From positions 310,001-374,000 of the forward strand of contig OZ223206.1 in NCBI GenBank assembly GCA_965140395.1: a stretch of 64,000 bases of DNA. The letters run 5' to 3'. Source of the DNA: Parvibaculum sp002684405 (lineage in GTDB: Bacteria; Pseudomonadota; Alphaproteobacteria; Parvibaculales; Parvibaculaceae). The notes below the pieces were generated by a model. That model saw only the letters and a list, made by a program, of their open reading frames with translations. It was not told where the DNA came from and ran no database searches. How positions within the stretch are numbered: position 1 is the stretch's first letter; each line of letters begins with the position of its first letter. The position numbers were made by a program, and so were the translations under genes. Of the stretch, positions 48,805 through 58,109 are shown piece by piece.

Positions 48805-50070
48805 ATGGCAGATAAATCGAGAAAATCCCCGGATTCTCCGGAAAATCTCTATCTTTCCGCCCGCGAGGCGGCGGCGGAGCTGGGGGTCAGTCTCGCCACG
48901 CTTTATGCCTATGTGAGCCGTGATCTCATCCGATCCGAGCCCATCCCCGACAGCCGCGCCAAGCGCTACCGGGCCGAGGATATCCGCAAACTCAAGGCCC
49001 GCCGCGGCGGATCGCCGGGCGAAACGGCGCTCCCGCCCGGTGCAAAAGCCGGGTTCGGGCTCGGCGGCCAGCCGGTGCTGGAAAGCGCCATCACGCTCAT
49101 CAGCGAGGGCCGGCTTTTCTATCGGGGTGCCGACGCAACGGCGCTGGCCGAACATGCGAGCCTCGAACAGGTCGCAACGCTGCTCTGGGGCCTCAGCGAT
49201 ATCCAGCCCTTCACCCGCACCGAATTACCGCCCTGGACGCCGAAGCTCGAAACGCTGGCTGCGGAACTCAAGACCATGCCGCGGATCGAGCGCTGCCTTG
49301 CCCTGCTCCCGGTCGCCGCGCTGGAAGACGCCGCCGTCTACAACATGACCGAGCGCGGGCTGGCCGCCACCGGCGCGCGCCTCCTCCGGCTTTGCGCCGC
49401 GATTGTCGCGGGTGAGACGCCGGGGCCCGAGCCCGTCCATGAAATGCTCAGCCGTTCAATGACTTATGGCGACCGGCCAGGCGCGGAACTCATCCGTGCG
49501 GCGCTCGTTCTCTCCGCCGATCACGAGCTCAACGCCTCCGCCTTCACCGTGCGCTGCGTCGCCGGCACCGGGTCCAATCTCTATGCCGCCATGCAGGCCG
49601 GCATTTGCGCGGCGCAGGGACCGAAACATGGCGGCCTCACCACGCGCGTCGAAAGCTTCCTGTTCGATCTCGCCAACCGGCAGGACATCGAAGATGCGGT
49701 GATCCAGCGCCTGCGCGAAAACGATCCCCCGCCCGGCTTCGGCCATTGGCTCTATCCAGAGGGCGATCCGCGCGCGCAATGCCTGCTCGACATGCTGTCG
49801 CGCTCGCATGGCGACGATGCGGTGTTCCAGCGCGTGGAGCGCGTCCGCCGGGTGATGAAAGAAGCAGGCGGGCTTTACCCGAATATCGACTTTGCGATTG
49901 CCGCCACAGGGGCCGTGTTGAGGCTGCCGCGCGGCGCGGCGCTTACCCTTTTCGTGCTGGGGCGCATGGCGGGCTGGATCGGCCACGCCATGGAGCAATA
50001 CCGCTCGGGCCAGATGATCCGCCCCCGCGCGCGTTATGTCGGCGAGACGCCCCGCATCGGCCTCCAGTGA
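48805..50070 (+). CDS. HTH-citrate synthase fusion protein
   Basis: 421 residues from ATG 48805; the much longer open frame upstream is antisense to the other citrate synthase and is rejected. Residues about 15-62 are an excisionase/MerR-like winged helix: LYLSAREAAAELGVSLATLY, AYVSRDLIRSE, RAKRYRAEDIRKL. Residues about 85-420 are a citrate synthase fold with His275 (GPKHGG), His314 (GFGHWLYPEGDPRA) and Asp362 (PNIDFAIAA). The Arg that normally follows GFGH is Trp here. Could be a metabolite-responsive regulator, an enzyme, or both. Faces the other citrate synthase across a perfect palindrome. Confidence 0.82.
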   Translation: MADKSRKSPDSPENLYLSAREAAAELGVSLATLYAYVSRDLIRSEPIPDSRAKRYRAEDIRKLKARRGGSPGETALPPGAKAGFGLGGQPVLESAITLISEGRLFYRGADATALAEHASLEQVATLLWGLSDIQPFTRTELPPWTPKLETLAAELKTMPRIERCLALLPVAALEDAAVYNMTERGLAATGARLLRLCAAIVAGETPGPEPVHEMLSRSMTYGDRPGAELIRAALVLSADHELNASAFTVRCVAGTGSNLYAAMQAGICAAQGPKHGGLTTRVESFLFDLANRQDIEDAVIQRLRENDPPPGFGHWLYPEGDPRAQCLLDMLSRSHGDDAVFQRVERVRRVMKEAGGLYPNIDFAIAATGAVLRLPRGAALTLFVLGRMAGWIGHAMEQYRSGQMIRPRARYVGETPRIGLQ

Positions 50071-50076
50071 GGCGCA

Positions 50077-51267
50077 TCAGGCGACTTCCGTGATTTGTCG
50101 GTCGGGTGCCGGCGGCACGAGGCGCGCGGGCGGCAGGCAAACACAGACAGTTGTCCCCATGCCGATTTCGCTTTCCAGGCATAAAACGCCGTCATGCGCC
50201 TCCGCCATCGCCTTGGCGAGCGGCAGACCGAGACCCGTCCCCGCCCTTGTCCGCGTGAAAGAGTTTTCCACCTGCTCAAAGGGCTCAAGTACCTTTTGCA
50301 GCTTGTCCGCGGGAATACCGATCCCCGTATCGTGCACGGCAATCCTCATGCCGCCATCTCCGGCGACTTCCGCGACCACCGAAATAGTCCCCTGCGGCGG
50401 CGTGAACTTCACCGCATTCGAAACGAGATTGACCAGAATGCGCCGGATTTGCTGCTCATCCGCAAAGAGCGTGGGCAGGTCTTCCGCGATCTGCGTGGAA
50501 ATCGTCAGCCCGCTTTCCGTGATCGAGGGTCGCAGCATGCGGACCACCTCATCCACGATCTCCGGGACGACGATCTCGGTTTCGTTCAATTCCGACCGCC
50601 CCGCTTCGATCTTCGCCATGTCGAGAAGCTCGTTGATCATGCCGAGAAGATGGATGCCGGAATTGTGGATATCCGCGACATATTCCTTGTAGCGCGAGGG
50701 CTGCATCTCTCCATAGAGCTCCATGCGGATCAGATCCGCGAAGCCGATGATCGCGTTGAGCGGCGTACGCAGTTCATGGCTCATGGTCGCCAGAAATTTC
50801 GTTTTGCTCTGATTGGCCGCCTCCGCGCGCTGCCGCTGGCGTTCCAGGTCCTGTGCGCGGCGCTCGGTCAGTCCCGCCATCACACGCATCAGCGTCGCCG
50901 CCGCGCCGAGGCCGAAATAGGTTCCGTTATCGGTAACGATATAGCCCTGCAGCGGCGAAGAGAGCCCCGATCCGAAGAGCCGGGCATTGATCTGTTCGCA
51001 GCTCTCGGACGCATCGACAACAAGGGGATAACGGTTCATCAGCGAGGAAATCGGGCGGCGCCCGTAGATCTCGCGTCCGTACAGGCGAACATAGACCAGC
51101 AGGAAGTCCTGACGGCTCACCATCCCGACCGGGCGACCGTCGTTCACCACGGGCACGTTCAGCAGTGACCCGCTCGCCATGAATCGGTCGAAGACTTCCT
51201 GACATGTCGTCCGGGACGAAAACGGCGCCACCCTCTCGGCAAGATCCCGCGCTATCGGAATTTGCAT
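50077..51267 (-). CDS. sensor histidine kinase with N-terminal CBS domains
   Basis: 396 residues, no membrane segment. Two CBS-like repeats (about 12-56 and 74-122: VPVVNDGRPVGMVSRQDFLL and GYIVTDNGTYFGLG) are followed by a coiled linker, HisKA with phospho-acceptor His164 in SHELRTPLNAIIGFADL, and HATPase_c with N box NLVSNAVKFTPP, G1 DTGIGIP, G2 GTGLGLPLA. CBS pairs bind adenosyl nucleotides, so the kinase may sense cell energy state. No response regulator gene is next to it. Converges on the HTH-citrate synthase gene, 6 bp between stops. Confidence 0.9.
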   Translation of the reverse strand: MQIPIARDLAERVAPFSSRTTCQEVFDRFMASGSLLNVPVVNDGRPVGMVSRQDFLLVYVRLYGREIYGRRPISSLMNRYPLVVDASESCEQINARLFGSGLSSPLQGYIVTDNGTYFGLGAAATLMRVMAGLTERRAQDLERQRQRAEAANQSKTKFLATMSHELRTPLNAIIGFADLIRMELYGEMQPSRYKEYVADIHNSGIHLLGMINELLDMAKIEAGRSELNETEIVVPEIVDEVVRMLRPSITESGLTISTQIAEDLPTLFADEQQIRRILVNLVSNAVKFTPPQGTISVVAEVAGDGGMRIAVHDTGIGIPADKLQKVLEPFEQVENSFTRTRAGTGLGLPLAKAMAEAHDGVLCLESEIGMGTTVCVCLPPARLVPPAPDRQITEVA

Positions 51268-51534
51268 TATCTCACTCGCTACAGCCCACCCGGCGCATCC
51301 GATCCCTTCACCGGCGCGCTATGGCGACAAAGAATGGGAGCAACCCTTTAACGGACCTTGAAAAAGCGCGGACGGAAATCGGTCATCACAAATAATTCGC
51401 ATAACCGACATGCTGGACGCTTCGGACCGGATCGCGTCTTATGAACGCATAGGAATCAGAGCGATCAGGGGGAAACAATGGACAGACCAGAGCCATACAG
51501 GCGTCCAGGCCGGCATTCGGGCGCCTGATCCGTC

Positions 51535-52791
51535 ATGGAAACGCCATCCGGGGCGGCTCCCCTTCCCACCGAAACAAGCCGCAAGCAGCGTCTGCGCCTC
51601 TACCTTTCGGGCCAGGCGAGCTGGTATGTGAGCCTCGGCATCCAGTTCGTGATCTTCCCCTTTCTGGTGACTCAGGTCCTGGACGAGCCGGCCTATCGCG
51701 TCGGCCTTGCCCAGATGTCGCTGATGGCCCCCGCCATCCTCTTCATGCTGCTGGGCGGGTCGATGGCGGACAGGTCCGACGCCCGCACCATTCTGATCCG
51801 CGTTCACGCTTTTGCGGCTCTGCCGCCGATCCTGCTCGCCATTCTGCTGCTCTATGGCGAACTCAGCTATGGGGCTCTGATCGCCTATGCGCTCGCGATG
51901 GGGACGCTCGGTGCCTTTGCCCTGCCCGCGCGCGATTCCGCCCTGACCCGCGTCGCCGAAACCGGCATCCAGCAGGCGGTGACGCTTGCCATGGGCGCCC
52001 AGATGATCTCGCAGCTTGTCGGCATGCTGATCGCCGCGACCGCCGCCTATACCGGCACGCATGTGCTGCTCTTCTTCCAGGCCGCGGTGATGATCGCAGG
52101 CGGCATCGCAAGCTGGCGGCTGGCGCCTCTGCCGCCGTCCCATGCCCCCGGCACGGACGGCCCTCTTGCGCAGATTCTGGACGGATTGAAGGTGTCGCGC
52201 CGCGAACCGATCGTCATTACCGTGATCGGTGCCATGTTCGCCGTCGGCATCTTCTATGTCGGCAGCTTTCTGGTGGTGTTGCCGCTGATGATCCGCGACG
52301 TCTATCATTCCACGCCCGATGAGTTCACGGTCCGCTTCGCCCTCGTCAATATCTGCTTCTGGGGCGGAACCATCGCGGCCACGCTGGTGCTGCTTCGCGC
52401 CGGCCATATCGAGCGGCGCGGACGCGTCATGATCGCTTCGCTCATATCCGGCGCCGTCGTGCTTGCCCTGCTGGGTCTCTCGCTGCCGTTCTGGGCCTTG
52501 TGCATCCTGATCTTCATCTGGGGCACGGGCGCCGGCACCACCATGACGATGGGACGGACCATCGTGCAGCTTGCCGCGCCCGACAGCCATCGCGCCCGCG
52601 TACTCGCGCTTTATCAGCTCGGGTTTTCCGGCGGCGCACCGGTCGGCTCCTTCTGCATGGGCTATCTCGTCGGCACGATGGGCATTCACACCGCGACACT
52701 CGTTCCGGCGCTGATCGTCGCGCTCATTCTCGCCGGCCTGGTCCGCTTCTCGCCCCTCTGGGCCTATCGGGACGAAGAGCAGATGTTATGA
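51535..52791 (+). CDS. MFS transporter (tandem copy 1)
   Basis: 418 residues, about twelve membrane segments. The loop after segment 2, GGSMADRSDARTILIRVH, matches the MFS G-x-x-x-D-R signature. It overlaps the next MFS gene by 4 bp (ATGA). Low-GC ribosome site absent; start ATG 51535 supported by family length. Sequence similarity to copy 2 is clear (PARDS, QLVG/QVVG, IRDVYH, R/S patterns), so the pair arose by duplication and may form a heterodimer. Substrate unknown. Confidence 0.9.
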   Translation: METPSGAAPLPTETSRKQRLRLYLSGQASWYVSLGIQFVIFPFLVTQVLDEPAYRVGLAQMSLMAPAILFMLLGGSMADRSDARTILIRVHAFAALPPILLAILLLYGELSYGALIAYALAMGTLGAFALPARDSALTRVAETGIQQAVTLAMGAQMISQLVGMLIAATAAYTGTHVLLFFQAAVMIAGGIASWRLAPLPPSHAPGTDGPLAQILDGLKVSRREPIVITVIGAMFAVGIFYVGSFLVVLPLMIRDVYHSTPDEFTVRFALVNICFWGGTIAATLVLLRAGHIERRGRVMIASLISGAVVLALLGLSLPFWALCILIFIWGTGAGTTMTMGRTIVQLAAPDSHRARVLALYQLGFSGGAPVGSFCMGYLVGTMGIHTATLVPALIVALILAGLVRFSPLWAYRDEEQML

Positions 52792-54035
52792 CCTCAGCGA
52801 ACGGCTCTCCACGGCAGCACAATCTCGACCATCGCTGGTACATGGTCGGCATATGGAGCTATTTCACGGCCATGGGCATTCAGGGCGTGCTCTACCCCTG
52901 GATAGTCGCCTTCGTGCTGGACGAACCCTCCAGCCGCGTCGGCATTGCGCAGATGCTTTCCATGTTGCCCATGCTCCTTTTGAGCCTGTTCGGCGGCGCG
53001 GCGGCGGATCGGGTGGAACTGCGGACCCATCTGATGCGGCTCCAGTTCATCGGCGTCCTTCCGCCGCTGGCGCTTGCCGGTTTGATGATGTCGGGCTTCC
53101 TGACCTACGAAATCGCGATCCTTTATGCGTTGAGCGCTTCGGCCCTCGGCGGCTTCATCATGCCTGCGCGCGACTCGATGCTGTCGCGCGTCGCCATGAA
53201 AAGTCTTGGCGGCAATATTCAGCGCGCGGTCGCCATGGCGATCGGGGGACAATTCCTCGGTCAGGTCGTCGGCTTCCTCATCGGCGGACCGGCGGAATAT
53301 ATCGGCGCCGTTCCGCTACTGATCGCCCAGAGCGGATTTCTCGTCATCGCTGCGCTTTCCACTTCGCAGCTTTCTCCCGCCCCGCCGACCAAGCGCGAGG
53401 GCGCGCGGCGATCTCCCCTTCAGGATGTAAAGGAAGGGCTCGCCGCGATCTGGGCCAACGACCGCGTGCGGCCCGTGCTCGTCTTCATGTTCTTTTCGGG
53501 CATTCTGTTCATGGGCGTGTTTCTGGTCGTCTTTCCGATCCTCATTCGCGACGTCTATCACGGCAGTTCGCGCGAGGTCGGTTTCGTGATGATGAGTTTT
53601 TTCGGCGGGATCGGTATTTCCTCGCTCTCGCTGAGCCGGATGCGGCCTATCCGGCGGCAGGGGCGCGCCATCATGCTCGCCATGTGCACGGGCTCCACCG
53701 TGATGATCCTTATCCATTTCCACCCGCCAGTCTGGGGAGTTTACCTGCTGGCGCTAGCTTGGGGATTAGCTGCGGGCATCTCGATGAGCCAGTCTCGCGC
53801 CGTGGTGCAGGAGGCGGCGTCGGACGCCATGCGCGCGCGCATGCTGGCCGGCTTCTCGCTCGGCACGATGGGCGGCGGACCGCTGGGTTCATTCCTGATG
53901 GGATATGTGATCGCCGCGATCGGGCCGCTCGACGCGGTGCTGGTGCCCGTCTCGCTGATGATCCTGCTCTGGCTCTCGATCTTCTTCTTCACGCCGCTCT
54001 GGCGGATGGAAGCAGCCAGAGCCGGGGACTACTGA
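52788..54035 (+). CDS. MFS transporter (tandem copy 2)
   Basis: 415 residues from ATG 52788. Twelve predicted membrane segments and FGGAAADRVELRTHLMRLQ in the signature loop. Shares with copy 1: VLDEPSSRVGIAQM versus VLDEPAYRVGLAQM, MPARDSMLSRVA versus LPARDSALTRVA, and IRDVYHGSSREV versus IRDVYHSTPDEF. Translational coupling to copy 1 (4-bp overlap) suggests equal expression. A strong terminator follows at 54055. Confidence 0.9.
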   Translation: MTSANGSPRQHNLDHRWYMVGIWSYFTAMGIQGVLYPWIVAFVLDEPSSRVGIAQMLSMLPMLLLSLFGGAAADRVELRTHLMRLQFIGVLPPLALAGLMMSGFLTYEIAILYALSASALGGFIMPARDSMLSRVAMKSLGGNIQRAVAMAIGGQFLGQVVGFLIGGPAEYIGAVPLLIAQSGFLVIAALSTSQLSPAPPTKREGARRSPLQDVKEGLAAIWANDRVRPVLVFMFFSGILFMGVFLVVFPILIRDVYHGSSREVGFVMMSFFGGIGISSLSLSRMRPIRRQGRAIMLAMCTGSTVMILIHFHPPVWGVYLLALAWGLAAGISMSQSRAVVQEAASDAMRARMLAGFSLGTMGGGPLGSFLMGYVIAAIGPLDAVLVPVSLMILLWLSIFFFTPLWRMEAARAGDY

Positions 54036-54054
54036 CAGGAACGGCAAAGAGCTA

Positions 54055-54089
54055 AGGGAGCAGGCATAACCGCCCGCTCCCTCGTTTTT
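54055..54089 (+). terminator. rho-independent terminator of the MFS pair
   Basis: Stem AGGGAGC / GCTCCCT (54055-54061, 54076-54082) extended by an inner GGC/GCC, then CGTTTTT. It lies 3 bp before the stop of the converging enoyl-CoA hydratase gene. Confidence 0.8.
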
Positions 54090-54092
54090 CGA

Positions 54093-54998
54093 TCAGCTGT
54101 ATTTGCGCTCGTCCCACCAGGGGAAGAAGGACGGCATGTCCTCCGACACCTTGTTGGGATATTTGGCCGGGCGCTTTTCGAGGAATGACATCACGCCTTC
54201 CTTCGCATCTTCCTGCGCGCCGCGCGCATAGATGGCGCGGCTGTCGACCTTATGGGCTTCCATCGGATGATCGGCTCCCAGCATCCGCCACATCATCTGG
54301 CGCGTCAGCGCGACCGAAACGGGGGCCGTGTTCTCCACGATCTCGCGGGCCATTTCATAGGCGGCGGGCAGCAACTCGTCGGCCTTGTAGAGCTTCTTCA
54401 CCAGACCGCCCTCAAGCGCTTCCTGCGCCGGGAAGACGCGGCCCGAATAGGTCCATTTCAGCGCCTGGCTGATGCCTACGAGGCGCGGCAGGAACCAGCT
54501 CGAACAGGCTTCCGGCACGATCCCGCGGCGGGCGAAGACGAAGCCGAAACGCGCATCTTCCGAGGCCAGGCGAACGTCCATGGCGAGCTGCATGGTGACA
54601 CCGATACCGACCGCCGGACCGTTCACGGCAGCGATCACGGGCTTCAGGCATTCGAAAATCCGCAGCGTCACGCGACCGCCGCCATCGCGTACCGCCGGGT
54701 TGCTCCAGTCGATGCTGCCATCGGCATTGCGGGGGTCTCCCGCCTTGTCCGGACGGTCTTCGCGCTCGGCATAATCGAAGGTCTTGGCACCTGCGGACAG
54801 GTCGGCGCCGGCGCAGAAAGCACGGCCCTCGCCCGTCACCACGATGGCGCGCACGTCGTCATCGGCATCCGCCCTGTCGAAGGCGTCGATGAGTTCCTGC
54901 ATCATTTCGCCGGTAAAGGCGTTGAGCTTGTCGGGACGGTTGAGAGTGATGGTGAGGATATTGTCCTTCACCTCGTATTTGATCGTCTCATAGGCCAT
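54093..54998 (-). CDS. enoyl-CoA hydratase/isomerase (crotonase family)
   Basis: 301 residues. Crotonase fold that stabilises a CoA-thioester enolate. Seen: LNRPDKLNAFTGEMMQEL, the first oxyanion region GEGRAFCAGADLSAG, and the second AVNGPAVGIGVTMQLAMDVR, plus ARRGIVPEACSSWFLPRLVG, where Glu is one likely catalytic acid. GGGAGGA lies before ATG 54996-54998. Divergent from the acyl-CoA synthetase; together they suggest degradation of a carboxylic acid through CoA. Confidence 0.92.
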   Translation of the reverse strand: MAYETIKYEVKDNILTITLNRPDKLNAFTGEMMQELIDAFDRADADDDVRAIVVTGEGRAFCAGADLSAGAKTFDYAEREDRPDKAGDPRNADGSIDWSNPAVRDGGGRVTLRIFECLKPVIAAVNGPAVGIGVTMQLAMDVRLASEDARFGFVFARRGIVPEACSSWFLPRLVGISQALKWTYSGRVFPAQEALEGGLVKKLYKADELLPAAYEMAREIVENTAPVSVALTRQMMWRMLGADHPMEAHKVDSRAIYARGAQEDAKEGVMSFLEKRPAKYPNKVSEDMPSFFPWWDERKYS

Positions 54999-55259
54999 TC
55001 ATGGTCCTCCCTGTATGTGGCTTTTGCCGAATTCTTTTTCTGGTGTGGCCCTGTCGGGGAGAGTGTCCCCAGTGCCGCAACGTCAATTGCGCGAAATACC
55101 GCGCCGGAAGTTGACGCAAGCCTCATCTTGCTGTGTCTTTCCCTGCAGCAATTGAAGCCATGTGAAAAACATGGCCACTTATAACAACGCATGGTCGCAA
55201 AAGCGACGGCAAGGCGGTCTGATTTATGCCCGTCCGGCGCCCTTGGGAGACGATACCGA

Positions 55260-56822
55260 ATGCACCCCTATATCCACGCCCAGAACAATCCCGACAAGCC
55301 CGCCTATATCATGGCAGGATCGGGAGAGACCGTTACCTACAAGCAGCTCGACGAGCGCTCCAACCAGCTTGCGCATCTGATACGCCGGGCGGGCCTGAAG
55401 AGCGGCGATGCCATTGCCATCTTCATGGAAAACAATGCGCGCTATTTCGAGCTTTGCTGGGCAGCGCAGCGCTCGGGCCTCTATTTCACCTGCATTTCCT
55501 CGCGCCTGACGGCCAGCGAAGTCGCCTATATCATCAATGATTGCGGGGCGAAGCTCTTCTTCACATCCAAGGAGAAGGAAACCGTCGCCAAGGAAGTCCT
55601 CGATGAGAAGATGGCGCCGGGCCTGACCGGCTCCTACATGGTGAACGGCACCGCGCCGGGCTTCGACAGCCTGGAGACGGCGGCAAAACAAATGCCGACC
55701 GACCCCATTCCCGACCAGACGTCGGGCACCGACATGCTCTATTCCTCCGGCACGACCGGCCGCCCGAAGGGTATTCGCGTTCCGCTGCCCGGCACGCCGA
55801 TCGACGAAGCGAATTCTCTCATCGCGCTGGTGCAGTTCCTCTACGGCTTCGACGAGAACATGATCTATCTCTCGCCGGCCCCGCTCTATCATGCCGCGCC
55901 GCTGCGCTACTGCATGGCGGTGAACCGCGTCGGCGGCACCATTATCGTGATGGAGCATTTCGATCCGGAAGAATCGCTGAAGCTCATCGAAAAATACAAG
56001 GCCACGCACAGCCAGTGGGTGCCCACCATGTTCGTCCGGATGCTGAAAATGCCGGAGGAGGTGCGCAAGAAATACGACGTGTCGTCTCTGCAGGTTGCCA
56101 TCCATGCCGCGGCGCCCTGCCCGATCCCCGTCAAGGAAGAGATGATCAACTGGTGGGGGCCGGTGATTTACGAATATTACGCTGGCTCGGAAGGCAATGG
56201 CTTCTGCGCGCTCAACTCCGAGGAGTGGATGGCGCATAAGGGCTCGGTCGGCAAACCCCTGATGGGTAAACTGCATATCTGCGGCGAGGACGGCGAGGAA
56301 TTGCCACCCGGCGAACCCGGCACGATCTACTTTGCGCCCGAGGACGAGAACAGTCCGGTCTTTGAATATTACAACGATCCGGAGAAGACGAAGGACAGCC
56401 GCCATCCGACCAGGAACTGGACGACGCTGGGCGATGTCGGCCGCGTGGATGAGGACGGTTACCTCTACCTCACCGACCGCAAGGCCTTCATGATCATTTC
56501 CGGCGGTGTGAACATTTATCCCCAAGAAGCCGAAAACCTTCTCATCACACACCCCAAGGTGGCCGATGTGGCCGTGATCGGGGTGCCCAACGAGGATTTC
56601 GGCGAAGAGGTCAAAGCCGTCGTACAGCCCCAGGACTGGAACGATGCGGGGCCGGCCCTTGAGGCGGAATTGATCGACTTCTGCAAAGAGCATCTTTCGG
56701 CGATCAAATGCCCGCGTTCCGTCGACTTCGAGGAAGAACTGCCGCGTCATCCCACCGGCAAGCTCTACAAGCGCCTCATTCGCGACCGCTATTGGGGCAA
56801 TCGCGACAGCAAGATCGTCTGA
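55260..56822 (+). CDS. acyl-CoA synthetase (AMP-binding)
   Basis: 520 residues from ATG 55260 (GGGAGACG upstream; the frame is open earlier without a better site). ANL superfamily: A3 loop LYSSGTTGRPKG, A5 YEYYAGSEGNGF, A7 LGDVGRVDEDGYLYLTDR, A10 lysine in HPTGKLYKR. These adenylate a carboxylic acid and load it onto CoA. The lower-case class (fatty acid versus aromatic) is not clear. Divergent from an enoyl-CoA hydratase gene. Confidence 0.92.
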   Translation: MHPYIHAQNNPDKPAYIMAGSGETVTYKQLDERSNQLAHLIRRAGLKSGDAIAIFMENNARYFELCWAAQRSGLYFTCISSRLTASEVAYIINDCGAKLFFTSKEKETVAKEVLDEKMAPGLTGSYMVNGTAPGFDSLETAAKQMPTDPIPDQTSGTDMLYSSGTTGRPKGIRVPLPGTPIDEANSLIALVQFLYGFDENMIYLSPAPLYHAAPLRYCMAVNRVGGTIIVMEHFDPEESLKLIEKYKATHSQWVPTMFVRMLKMPEEVRKKYDVSSLQVAIHAAAPCPIPVKEEMINWWGPVIYEYYAGSEGNGFCALNSEEWMAHKGSVGKPLMGKLHICGEDGEELPPGEPGTIYFAPEDENSPVFEYYNDPEKTKDSRHPTRNWTTLGDVGRVDEDGYLYLTDRKAFMIISGGVNIYPQEAENLLITHPKVADVAVIGVPNEDFGEEVKAVVQPQDWNDAGPALEAELIDFCKEHLSAIKCPRSVDFEEELPRHPTGKLYKRLIRDRYWGNRDSKIV

Positions 56823-56904
56823 GCCTAATCGCCCAACCAGCCCGGCCGGTGTGCTACGCTCCGGCCGGGAATCATGGTGGAAATTCCGTGAGAAAGGTTG
56901 GGCA

Positions 56905-57402
56905 ATGTCCGGAACGAAGACAAGACGAAAGCATTTCGGTTTTCTGGCAGCCACGGCGCTTGTGGCCGCCCTTTTCGCCTTTGGCGGCGCGGCCCCATCG
57001 GCGCACGCCAATGAGGTCACCTTTTCCGGCACCAAATGCCGAAACCTCAATGGCGCCGGCGGCAAGTTCAAGAAAGACTATTACGTCTATTTCGAAACCA
57101 ATTCGAGCCGCGTAGACCCGAAATATCACGACGATCTCAAGCATATCTACGAGTTCGCCAAGGGCCAGCATGCGGGGCAGATCTGCCTTTTCGGCAAGTC
57201 CAGCAAGACAGGCGATGCGAAATCCAATGCCGCGCTGGGGCGCAAGCGTGCCCGCAAGGTGGCCGCCATTTTCGAGAAATTCGGCTGGCCGCGTAAGGAC
57301 CTCGCGATCGAGACCGAGGGCGAAGCCTGGGGCTGGCTCCAGGACACGCTGACCTGGGATGCGCCGGAGGACCGCCGGGTCCGTATCCGCCTCTCCCGCT
57401 AG
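56905..57402 (+). CDS. OmpA-like domain exported protein
   Basis: 165 residues from ATG 56905. Signal peptide (GFLAATALVAALFAFGGA, cleavage near AHA-N). The C-terminal half resembles the OmpA/peptidoglycan-associating fold: YYVYFETNSSRVDPKYHDDL, IYEFAKGQHAGQICLFGKSS, NAALGRKRARKVAAIFEKFG, EDRRVRIRLSR. Two Cys (TKCRNLNG, QICLFG) could form a disulfide. It would link outer envelope to peptidoglycan if the fold is correct. Confidence 0.75.
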   Translation: MSGTKTRRKHFGFLAATALVAALFAFGGAAPSAHANEVTFSGTKCRNLNGAGGKFKKDYYVYFETNSSRVDPKYHDDLKHIYEFAKGQHAGQICLFGKSSKTGDAKSNAALGRKRARKVAAIFEKFGWPRKDLAIETEGEAWGWLQDTLTWDAPEDRRVRIRLSR

Positions 57403-57529
57403 GAGTTGCCATTTTTAAGGATTTGGCACCGGCGGGCAGCGCGGCTAAATTGCGCCCCGACATCCATTCAGGCCGGGCACCCAGCGTCGCGGCCCCAATC
57501 CAGATATTCACATCGCGGGAGAATCTCAG

Positions 57530-57982
57530 ATGCGCGTTTTCGATACCGTCGCCGACTATGTGGCCGAAAAAGGCAATGAAATCGGCGTCAGCGACTGGGT
57601 GACGATCGACCAGGACCGGATCAACCTGTTCGCCGATGCCACGGACGACCACCAGTGGATCCATATCGATCCGGAGCGGACCCAGAAAGAACTCGGCATG
57701 CCGACCATCGCGCATGGCTACCTCACGCTGTCCCTGCTCCCCTATCTGATGGGTCAGATTTCCGGCGTGAAAAGCGCCACTCGCGGCATCAATTACGGCT
57801 CCAACTCGGTGCGCTTTACCAACATGGTGCCGGTGAATTCCCGTGTGCGCGCCCGTGTGACGCTGAAGGACGCCTCGCCGAAGGCCGGCGGCACGCAGGT
57901 CATCAATGAAGTGACCATGGAGATCGAAGGCCAGGAGCGCCCGGCCATGATCGCGGAAACGATTTCGCTGATCTTCGAATAA
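57530..57982 (+). CDS. MaoC family dehydratase
   Basis: 150 residues. Hot-dog fold (R)-specific enoyl-CoA hydratase-like protein. Seen: SDWVTIDQDRINLFADATDD with hydratase motif Asp...His in DATDDHQWIHIDPERTQ, and IAHGYLTLSLLPYLM, and later GSNSVRFTNMVPVNSRVRARV. Such enzymes connect beta-oxidation to PHA synthesis, which fits the phasin elsewhere in the window (inference). GGGAG before ATG 57530. Confidence 0.92.
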   Translation: MRVFDTVADYVAEKGNEIGVSDWVTIDQDRINLFADATDDHQWIHIDPERTQKELGMPTIAHGYLTLSLLPYLMGQISGVKSATRGINYGSNSVRFTNMVPVNSRVRARVTLKDASPKAGGTQVINEVTMEIEGQERPAMIAETISLIFE

Positions 57983-58109
57983 GATACGGCTACGCGCCTC
58001 GCCATTTGCCGGCGTGCCCTGCCCTCTCCCCCACCAGGGGTGGAAGCGGCGGGGCGCGCCGCTTATCTTTCGGGCAGCCGATCCGTTTCACAAGGGAAGG
58101 AACTGGCCC

